Source: Actinospineispora acaciae DSM 45401
GTDB taxonomy: Bacteria > Actinomycetota > Actinomycetes > Mycobacteriales > Pseudonocardiaceae
DNA: 64,000 nucleotides
Reading direction: 5' to 3'
NCBI RefSeq assembly: GCF_000620785.1
Contig: NZ_JIAI01000011.1
Coordinates: 248,001 to 312,000 of the forward strand
Within the stretch, counting starts at the first letter, position 1, and each line of letters begins with the position of its first letter. Under the pieces are notes generated by a model. That model did not search any database. It saw nothing but the letters and a program-made list of their open reading frames with translations, and was not told the origin of the DNA. Below, one piece after another: positions 58,478-64,000 of this stretch. The position numbers were made by a program, and so were the translations under genes.

Positions 58478-59577
58478 CGTTCGTACTCGTGGTCAACGCC
58501 GGCTCGTCCAGCCTCAAGCTTCGCGTCCTGAACGGTGACGACGACGTCGTCGACAGGCTGGACCTGGAGCGCTGGTCCGGCGAGGGCGAGACCGAGCGCC
58601 TGGAACGGTTCCTGCGCGGGCAGGTCCGGGTGGATGCGGTCGGGCACCGGATCGTGCACGGCGGCACCGAGTTCACCGACCCCGTCGTCATCGACAAGCG
58701 GATACGGGACCGGATCGCGGCGCTGGCCGAGCTGGCCCCGCTGCACCAACCGCGCGGCGTGGCCGGCATCGACGCGCTGACCCGGCTGCTGCCCGACACC
58801 CCGGCGGTGGCCTGCTTCGACACCGCCTTCCATGCCCACCTGCCCGCCCCGGCCGCCACCTACGCGCTGCCGCACGACTGGAACCACCGCTACCGACTGC
58901 GCCGCTACGGCTTCCACGGCCTGTCCCACGCGCACGCCGCTTCCCAGGCGGCCCGGATGCTCGGCCGCCCGATCACCGAGCTGCGCACCGTCACCGCGCA
59001 CCTGGGCGCCGGGGCCTCGCTCGCGGCCGTCGACGGCGGCCGTTCGGTGGACACCACCATGGGCTTCACCCCGCTGGCCGGGCTGGTGATGGCCACCCGC
59101 ACCGGCAGCGTGGACCCCGGCCTGGTGCTCTGGCTGGCCCGCCACGCCGGGCTCGACCTGGACCGGCTCTCCGACGTGCTCGAACACGAGTCCGGCCTGG
59201 CCGGCCTCGCCGGCATCCCCGGCGGCGACATGCGCGAGCTGGAACGGGCCGCCGGCGCCGGCGACGAGCGCGCCACGCTCGCGTTCGACGTCTACACCCA
59301 CCGCCTGCGCCGCGAGATCGCCGCCATGACCGCCGCGCTGGGCGGCCTGGACGCGCTGGTGTTCACCGGCGGCGTGGGCGAGCACAGCGCGCGGGTCCGT
59401 CACGCCGCCGCCGACGGCCTGGCCTACCTCGGCATCGCGCTCGACCGCGACCTCAACCACAACGCCACCCCGGACGCCGACATCACCGCTCCCCAAGCCG
59501 ACGTCCGCACCCTGGTCGTCACCGCCCGCGAGGACCTGCGCATCGCCGCCGACACCCGAGCCGCGCTCGCCCGTTAG
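58474..59577 (+). CDS. ackA: Acetate kinase
   Basis: The 367-residue kinase has LVVNAGSSSLKLRVL, CFDTAFHAHLP, YGFHGLSHAHAA, HLGAGASLAAVDGG and VFTGGVGEHSARVR. It transfers phosphate from the acetyl phosphate made by phosphoketolase to ADP. It is about 30 residues shorter than typical AckA, mainly in loops. GTG 58474 overlaps the phosphoketolase stop. Confidence 0.95.
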   Translation: MTFVLVVNAGSSSLKLRVLNGDDDVVDRLDLERWSGEGETERLERFLRGQVRVDAVGHRIVHGGTEFTDPVVIDKRIRDRIAALAELAPLHQPRGVAGIDALTRLLPDTPAVACFDTAFHAHLPAPAATYALPHDWNHRYRLRRYGFHGLSHAHAASQAARMLGRPITELRTVTAHLGAGASLAAVDGGRSVDTTMGFTPLAGLVMATRTGSVDPGLVLWLARHAGLDLDRLSDVLEHESGLAGLAGIPGGDMRELERAAGAGDERATLAFDVYTHRLRREIAAMTAALGGLDALVFTGGVGEHSARVRHAAADGLAYLGIALDRDLNHNATPDADITAPQADVRTLVVTAREDLRIAADTRAALAR

Positions 59578-59583
59578 CCCGCG

Positions 59584-59886
59584 TTAGAAACCGTCGTTCA
59601 GTGCAATGTCGAGCAGGCCGGGGAAGCGGGCGTTCAGCTCGTCGCGGCGCAGGGTGAGGAAGAGCTTGCGGCCGGCGCGGCGCTGGCGGATCACGCCGCT
59701 CTCCCGCAGCGCCCGCCAGTGGTGGGTCAGGCTCGACCGTGGCACGTCCGGGACGATCTCGCCGCAGAACATCTCCGCGCCGGACGCCAGGGCGCGCGCG
59801 ATCCGCAGCCGGACCGGATGACCGAGCGCCGCCAGCACGTCGACGAGCTCGACGTCGTCGATGTCCGGGTGGTGCAGGGCGGCCAC
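59584..59886 (-). CDS. ArsR-family transcriptional repressor
   Basis: The 100-residue winged-helix protein has VDVLAALGHPVRLRIARAL, VPRSSLTHHWRALRESGVIRQRRAGRKLFLTLRRDELN. No metal-binding CxC motif of ArsR/SmtB is present at the DNA-recognition helix, although one Cys occurs (MFCGEI). It is divergent from an epoxide-hydrolase-like gene and probably represses it and itself. Confidence 0.88.
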   Translation of the reverse strand: MAALHHPDIDDVELVDVLAALGHPVRLRIARALASGAEMFCGEIVPDVPRSSLTHHWRALRESGVIRQRRAGRKLFLTLRRDELNARFPGLLDIALNDGF

Positions 59887-59887
59887 C

Positions 59888-59962
59888 GTCCGATCATACG
59901 CGAAGTTCGTACAAACCTTGACACTCACCGTTCGTCTATACGAGAGTTTCGTACTATCGGAC
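59888..59962. promoter_or_regulatory. Divergent promoter region with paired ArsR-type half-sites
   Basis: GTCCGAT (59888-59894) is inverted at 59956-59962. AGTTCGTAC (59904-59912) and AGTTTCGTAC (59945-59954) are near-direct repeats. TATGAT on the minus strand (59898-59893) and TACTAT on the plus strand (59952-59957) are good -10 candidates for the two genes. Confidence 0.5.
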
Positions 59963-60003
59963 GGAGGCGTCCGCCGCCCGTGACCGACACCCGAGGAGCC
60001 CCG

Positions 60004-60915
60004 ATGACCACGCCCGACGCCGCGCTCGCCGCCTCCTTGGACGGCGGCTTCACCAGCCACCACGCGGACCTCGACGGCGTCCGCCTGCACTACGTCGACG
60101 GCGGCAGCGGCGCGCCCCTGCTGCTCCTGGGCGGATGGCCGCAGACCTGGTGGCAGTGGAACAAGGTGATGCCCGCGCTGGCCCGCCACCACCGCGTCAT
60201 CGCCGTCGACCTGCGCGGCATGGGGGACTCGTCCAAGCCCGAGGCCGGCTACGACAAGAGGACGATGGCCGCCGACATCCACCGGCTGGTCGACCATCTA
60301 GGCCTGGGCGCGGTGAGCATCGCCGGCCACGACATCGGCGCCATGGTCGCCTACGCCTTCGCCGCCAACCACCCGGAGTCGACGTCGAAGATCGCCATCC
60401 TGGACGTCGCGCACCCCGACGAGTCCTGGTCGGAGTTCCGGCTGCTGCCCCAGCCCGACCAGCACGTCGACGGCGACATCCTGCGCGGCCAGCGCTCGTA
60501 CCTCTGGTGGTTCGCGTTCAACCAGGTCCGCGCCCTGCCGGAGAAGCTCCTCGACGGACGCACCCGGCCGCTCGTGGACTGGCTGTTCGACCGCCAGTCC
60601 GCCGACCCGCGCTCCATCGACGACCGCTCCCGAGAGGTCTACGCCCGCGCCTACTCCACCCCGGACGCGGTCCGCGCGGGCAATGCCTGGTACCAGGCGT
60701 TCAACGCCGACATCGCGGACTCATTGACCTACCGCCCGGTGCGCGCCCCGATCCTCGCCCTCGGCGGCGACCGGGCCGGCTACCGCTGGCTGCGCACGAT
60801 CATGCCCGCCAAGGGCACCGACGTACGGGTGGTCGAGGTCTCCGACTGCGGCCACTACATCCCGGAGGAGCAGCCCCACGCCGTCATCGACGAGCTGACG
60901 TCCTTCCTCGGATAA
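60004..60915 (+). CDS. Alpha/beta hydrolase, epoxide-hydrolase-like
   Basis: The 303-residue protein has LLLGGWPQTWWQWNKVMPALARHH (HGxP-type oxyanion region replaced by GGWP), DLRGMGDSSKP, and nucleophile Asp in SIAGHDIGAMVAYAF (about 107-121), with the catalytic His in VSDCGHYIPEEQP (about 284). The Asp nucleophile fits epoxide hydrolase or haloalkane dehalogenase. ATG 60004 has a GAGGAGCC site. Confidence 0.9.
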   Translation: MTTPDAALAASLDGGFTSHHADLDGVRLHYVDGGSGAPLLLLGGWPQTWWQWNKVMPALARHHRVIAVDLRGMGDSSKPEAGYDKRTMAADIHRLVDHLGLGAVSIAGHDIGAMVAYAFAANHPESTSKIAILDVAHPDESWSEFRLLPQPDQHVDGDILRGQRSYLWWFAFNQVRALPEKLLDGRTRPLVDWLFDRQSADPRSIDDRSREVYARAYSTPDAVRAGNAWYQAFNADIADSLTYRPVRAPILALGGDRAGYRWLRTIMPAKGTDVRVVEVSDCGHYIPEEQPHAVIDELTSFLG

Positions 60916-60929
60916 CCGCAGGTCACCAC

Positions 60930-60973
60930 CCGTGAGTGGTTAGCGTTGCTATGACAACGCTAACCACTCACGG
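60930..60973. terminator. Perfect 19-bp stem hairpin after the hydrolase gene
   Basis: Bases 60930-60948 and 60955-60973 form a perfect 19-bp stem with a six-base loop, CTATGA. It starts 15 bases after the hydrolase stop. It likely ends transcription, and may also be a member of the same repeat family as 40070-40134. Confidence 0.75.
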
Positions 60974-61015
60974 CTCCTGACCAGCGGCTTGGCTCTTGAC
61001 GGCGGTGGGCTGGTC

Positions 61016-61035
61016 GTTCATTGTTAACAATGAAC
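61016..61035. promoter_or_regulatory. 20-bp perfect palindrome, probable GntR/FCD operator
   Basis: GTTCATTGTTAACAATGAAC is fully self-complementary with a TTGTTAACAA core that is usual for FadR/FCD-type GntR sites. It lies 30 bases before the GntR start at 61065, so autoregulation of the gntR-transporter-aminotransferase group is likely. Confidence 0.75.
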
Positions 61036-61064
61036 TGTCAGCAAAGGCCGGCCTGGAGGTGCGG

Positions 61065-61730
61065 ATGCGGGGCGGCGGTCTTCGGGCGGCGAACCGGCAA
61101 CGGATCAAGGACGACGTGCTGGGCGTGCTCCGGGACGCGATCGTGACCGGGGTGTTCGCCCCGGGCGAGCGGCTGCGCGAGGCCGAGCTGGCCGACGAGC
61201 TGGAGGTCAGCCGGGGGCCGATCCGGGACGCGCTGGCGAGCCTTGAGCACGAGGGCCTGGTGCGCATCGAACCGCACCGAGGCGCGACGGTGCCCATGCT
61301 GGACAGGCGGGACGTCGAGGAGGTCTACAGCCTGCGGCAGTCGCTGGAGACCCTGGCGGCCCGATGGGCGGTCGAGCACGCCGACGAGCGAGACCTGGCG
61401 AGGATGGAGGCGGTGCTGGCCGAGATCCCGGCCGCGCTGGACCGGGGCGATCCCCGGGAGGTCACCGACCTCGACCTCCAGTTCCACGACGCGTTCTACC
61501 GCGCGGCCCATCACGAGCGGCTGTATGCGTCGTGGCGTTCGTTGCGTTCGCAGGTGTCGCTGTTCCTGTTCTCCCGCAACACCATCGCGCCGACCAGCCG
61601 CGAAATCGTCGTCGACGAACACGCCAGGATCCTCGAACTGTTGAGACAACGGTCGGTCGACGAACTGCGGATCGCCGTCGAGTCCCACCTTCTGGGGGCG
61701 TACGAGCGCCTCCGCGAGAGGTACACATGA
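61065..61730 (+). CDS. GntR-family regulator, FCD subgroup
   Basis: The 221-residue protein has an N-terminal winged helix (VTGVFAPGERLREAELADELEVSRGPIRDALASLEHEGLV) and an FCD ligand domain (VYSLRQSLETLAARWAVEHA, then DLQFHDAFYRAAHHERL with metal-binding His). ATG 61065 is preceded by GGAGGT, and the operator upstream excludes longer versions. Its stop overlaps the ATG of the chimeric transporter ORF. Confidence 0.92.
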   Translation: MRGGGLRAANRQRIKDDVLGVLRDAIVTGVFAPGERLREAELADELEVSRGPIRDALASLEHEGLVRIEPHRGATVPMLDRRDVEEVYSLRQSLETLAARWAVEHADERDLARMEAVLAEIPAALDRGDPREVTDLDLQFHDAFYRAAHHERLYASWRSLRSQVSLFLFSRNTIAPTSREIVVDEHARILELLRQRSVDELRIAVESHLLGAYERLRERYT

Positions 61731-62968
61731 CCCGTCAGGTTTCGTCGTCGACGTCGGTGTCGATGGGCAAGGTCGCGGCGGCCAGCTTCATCGGAACCAC
61801 CATCGAGTGGTACGACTTCCAGCTTTACGGTTTAGGCGCGGCGGTCATCTTCAACAAGCTGTTCTTCCCGAATGTGAGCCCGCTGGCCGGCACGCTCGCG
61901 TCGTTCAGCGTCTTTGCCATCGGTTTCGTCGCCCGGCCCATCGGCGGGATCCTGTTCGGGCATTTCGGCGACCGGGTGGGGCGCAAGTCGATACTGCTCA
62001 CCACATTGCTCCTGATGGGGACGACGACGTTCCTGGTCGGGCTGCTGCCCACCTATTCGATGGTCGGGGTCGCCGCGCCGCTGCTGCTGGTGTTGCTGCG
62101 GCTGCTCGGCGGCATCGGTCTCGGCGGCGAATGGGGCGGGGCGGTGCTGGTCAGCGTCGAGCACGCGCGGGAGAACGACCGGATACCGCTGCTCGAACTG
62201 TTGCGCACGAACCCGAAAGGCGTGCTGCTCGGCATCGACGCATTCGTGGTCACCAGCGGCGGCTATTACGTCTACGCCACCTACATGGTGTCCTACGGGA
62301 CCCGGACGCTGGGCATGTCGACGACCACGATGCTGATCGGCGGGATCGTCTTCTCGGCCTTCGGGCTGATCGCGTCGCCCACGTTCTCGGCGTTGTCCGA
62401 CCGGGTCGGCAGGCGGCCGGTGTTCATCGGGGCGGCCGCGTTCACCGCGCTCTACGCGTTCCCCCTGTTCTGGCTGGTCGACACGCGGATCTCGGTCGTG
62501 ATCTGGCTCGCGCTCGCAATCGGCGGCCTGGCCAACGGCGCGCTGTACGGCCTGATGGGCTCATTGGCGTCGGAGATGTTCTCCACCCGGGTCCGCTCCG
62601 ACGTCCTGCGCCGGTTGGCTCCGCACTATCGGCTGGCCACCATCAGCAACAGCCAGGACGACATCATCACGCATTCGGTCGCCCGGCTCGGCGGCCCTTT
62701 CTCCTGGGTCCTCACGGCGGAACGGACCCGCGCCTACAAGCCCGACCCGGCGTTGTTCGAGCTGGTCCTGCGCGAATCGGGGGTGCCGGCGGGTCGGACC
62801 GTGCACGTGGCCCAGTCGCAGTACGTCGACCTGCCGCGCAGCGTTCCCATGGGGATGCGGACGGTCTGGGTCAACCGGAACGGCCAGCGGCTGCGACCGG
62901 GCACCCCCGAGCCGCATGCCGAGCTGCCCGACCTTCGCGGGCTGCCCGGCCTTCTCCAGCTCGCCTGA
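61727..62968 (+). CDS. In-frame chimera: truncated MFS transporter joined to the C-terminal part of a haloacid dehalogenase
   Basis: The 413-residue product begins as an MHS-type MFS permease (SFIGTTIEWYDFQLYG, RPIGGILFGHFGDRVGRK, GGIGLGGEWGGAVLVSVEHA). Around residue 150 it jumps to PLLELLRTNPKGVLLG, lacking about 60 residues with TM5-6. TM10 is followed near residue 290 (EMFSTRVR then SDVLRRL) by the HAD type II C-terminal half (YRLATISNSQDDII, AYKPDPALFEL, RTVHVAQSQY). The MFS end and the HAD start with its nucleophile Asp are missing. Neither part should work as usual. A deletion product is the simplest explanation. Confidence 0.75.
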   Translation: MTRQVSSSTSVSMGKVAAASFIGTTIEWYDFQLYGLGAAVIFNKLFFPNVSPLAGTLASFSVFAIGFVARPIGGILFGHFGDRVGRKSILLTTLLLMGTTTFLVGLLPTYSMVGVAAPLLLVLLRLLGGIGLGGEWGGAVLVSVEHARENDRIPLLELLRTNPKGVLLGIDAFVVTSGGYYVYATYMVSYGTRTLGMSTTTMLIGGIVFSAFGLIASPTFSALSDRVGRRPVFIGAAAFTALYAFPLFWLVDTRISVVIWLALAIGGLANGALYGLMGSLASEMFSTRVRSDVLRRLAPHYRLATISNSQDDIITHSVARLGGPFSWVLTAERTRAYKPDPALFELVLRESGVPAGRTVHVAQSQYVDLPRSVPMGMRTVWVNRNGQRLRPGTPEPHAELPDLRGLPGLLQLA

Positions 62969-62983
62969 CACCGGAAAGGAACC

Positions 62984-64000
62984 ATGACCTCGCCGCACCT
63001 CTCGCCCGCGCATCGAGTCCACCGGCTACGACTGCCCGACCGGGCCGGCGCAGCCAGCGCCCGGGACGCGGACCGAGCCCTGCTCGCGGACGCGCCCGCG
63101 GACCATCTCGACACGACGCATTTCGACACCGTCCGGTTTCCGCCGCCGGACTGGGCGCTGGACGCCTTCGAGCGGGCCGCCCGCGACGGCGGCCTCGCCT
63201 ACACCGGTTACCGGGGCCACCCCGACGTGCTCGCCCGCGTCGCCGAGGGCATCGGCGCGCTGGCCGGCATCCCGGTCGACCCGGACCGCAACGTCGTGCT
63301 CACGCCCGGCACCCAGGCCGCGCTGTTCGCCACGTTGTCGGCGTTGGTGGACGACGGCGACGGGGTGGTCCTGGTCGATCCGGACTACCTGTTCAGCGAG
63401 CGCATTCTCCGTTTCCTCGGCGCCCGCGTCGAGCACGTCCGGTTGAGCGTCGACGACGGTGAGCCCCGGCTCGACCTGGCGGCGCTCGAGACGGTCCTCG
63501 CCACGGGGCGCGCCCGCGTCCTGGTCTTCTCCCACCCCAACAACCCGACGGGCGCGGTGTACCCGCCCGAGGTGCTCGCGCGGATCGCCGAGCTGGCCAC
63601 CCGGTACGGGCTCAGCGTCGTCGTCGACGAGCTGTACTGCCGGCTGGTTTACGACGACGTCGCGTTCACCCACCTCGCGGCGCTTCCGGGGATGCGCGAG
63701 CGGGTGGTCACGCTGTTCGGCCCGAGCAAGACCGAGTCCCTGAGCGGGTATCGCCTGGGCGTCGTGGTCGGCCCCGCCGGGGTGATGGACGGCATCGAGG
63801 ACGTGTTGTCGATCATGTCGCTGCGGGCGCCCGGGTATGCGCAGCACGTGCTCTGGCCCTGGTTGCACGATGATCACGGGTGGCTCGGGCGGCGGCTGGC
63901 CGAGTTCCGCACGCTGCGCGAGCTGACCGCGGCGCACCTGGGCCGGTTGCCGTGGCTGTCCTGGCGCCCGCAGGGGGGCACCGCGTACGCCTGGCCGGAC
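62984..64000 (+). CDS. PLP-dependent class I/II aminotransferase (cut by window end)
   Basis: The first 339 codons of an uninterrupted frame run to the window edge. TGYRGHPDVLARVAEGI, VLTPGTQAALFATLSAL, VLVFSHPNNPTGAVYPPEV, VVVDELYCRLVYD and the PLP-Lys motif GPSKTESLSGYRLGVVVGP are present. GGAAAGGA lies 5 bases before ATG 62984. With the GntR regulator and permease remnant it suggests an amino-acid or amine use locus. Confidence 0.92.
   Translation, partial: MTSPHLSPAHRVHRLRLPDRAGAASARDADRALLADAPADHLDTTHFDTVRFPPPDWALDAFERAARDGGLAYTGYRGHPDVLARVAEGIGALAGIPVDPDRNVVLTPGTQAALFATLSALVDDGDGVVLVDPDYLFSERILRFLGARVEHVRLSVDDGEPRLDLAALETVLATGRARVLVFSHPNNPTGAVYPPEVLARIAELATRYGLSVVVDELYCRLVYDDVAFTHLAALPGMRERVVTLFGPSKTESLSGYRLGVVVGPAGVMDGIEDVLSIMSLRAPGYAQHVLWPWLHDDHGWLGRRLAEFRTLRELTAAHLGRLPWLSWRPQGGTAYAWPD

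Noticed and set aside
61807..63462. Second long plus-strand frame across the chimeric gene and aminotransferase
   Set aside because: It is Arg/Ala/His-rich and is a shifted reading of genes with clear MFS, HAD and aminotransferase motifs.

Overview
The window is high-GC actinomycete DNA, probably from the Pseudonocardiaceae or a close relative. Codons end mostly in G or C, GTG starts are frequent, and neighbouring genes are often joined by ATGA or GTGA stop/start overlaps. The block mprA-mprB-pepD-moaB2-mscL followed by an FmdB-type zinc ribbon, 5-formyl-THF cyclo-ligase, galU, moeA/glp, rimJ and glpR has the gene order I know from the mycobacterial mprA-Rv0996 region. No rRNA gene, IS element or CRISPR array is seen.

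Region 1 (1-10394) is the right part of an actinomycete integrative and conjugative element (AICE) inserted at the 3' end of a tRNA-Arg(CCU) gene. Its left end lies outside the window. It carries an FtsK/TraB-type DNA translocase followed by a repeat-rich stretch that could be its transfer locus (clt). Next comes a translationally coupled run: a short sliding-clamp-like protein, a small zinc-ribbon protein, a ParB-like protein, an FtsH-like (M41) minimal peptidase, a PAPS-reductase-like protein and a DnaB-N-like protein. A DUF3987 ATPase follows after a gap, then a block of inverted and direct repeats, an excisionase and a tyrosine integrase. The ParB-like/PAPS-reductase-like pair recalls the IbrB/IbrA pair of enterobacteria.

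Region 2 (10477-30598) is chromosomal backbone: bluB, a lytic transglycosylase lipoprotein, a metallophosphoesterase, an L,D-transpeptidase, the MprA/MprB envelope-stress two-component system and HtrA/PepD. Between pepD and moaB2 sit a second two-component system and a membrane cytochrome fused to a sulfite-oxidase-like molybdopterin domain. The rest of the syntenic block through glpR and a tRNA-Ala(CGC) follows. MoaB2, Glp/MoeA and the molybdopterin enzyme all concern molybdenum cofactor. Glp, GlpR, RlpA-like or transpeptidase-type cell-wall functions, MscL and HtrA give the region a strong envelope theme.

Region 3 (30834-42379) is a mixed set: an AraC regulator with a carotenoid oxygenase, DUF1232 and ChrB-like proteins, a broken SDR gene behind a perfect palindrome, DedA, a methyltransferase, a NarL-type two-component system, an SDR-PPOX fusion, a GNAT enzyme, a nucleoside phosphorylase-like protein and a LysE exporter.

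Region 4 (42339-59577) holds two catabolic loci that diverge at about 49.1 kb. The minus-strand one encodes a PucR regulator, enoyl-CoA hydratase, acyl-CoA ligase, phosphotriesterase-like hydrolase, a DUF3311 protein and a sodium:solute symporter, which together look like uptake and CoA-dependent breakdown of an organic acid or lactone. The plus-strand one encodes a sugar ABC importer, an 881-residue protein of unrecognised family and a GH105 hydrolase, then phosphoketolase and acetate kinase. This suggests import and breakdown of unsaturated uronic-acid oligosaccharides, with sugar phosphates then converted to acetate and ATP.

Region 5 (59584-64000) has an ArsR repressor divergent from an epoxide-hydrolase-like gene, and a GntR regulator with a 20-bp palindromic operator ahead of a chimeric MFS::haloacid-dehalogenase ORF and an aminotransferase cut by the window edge.
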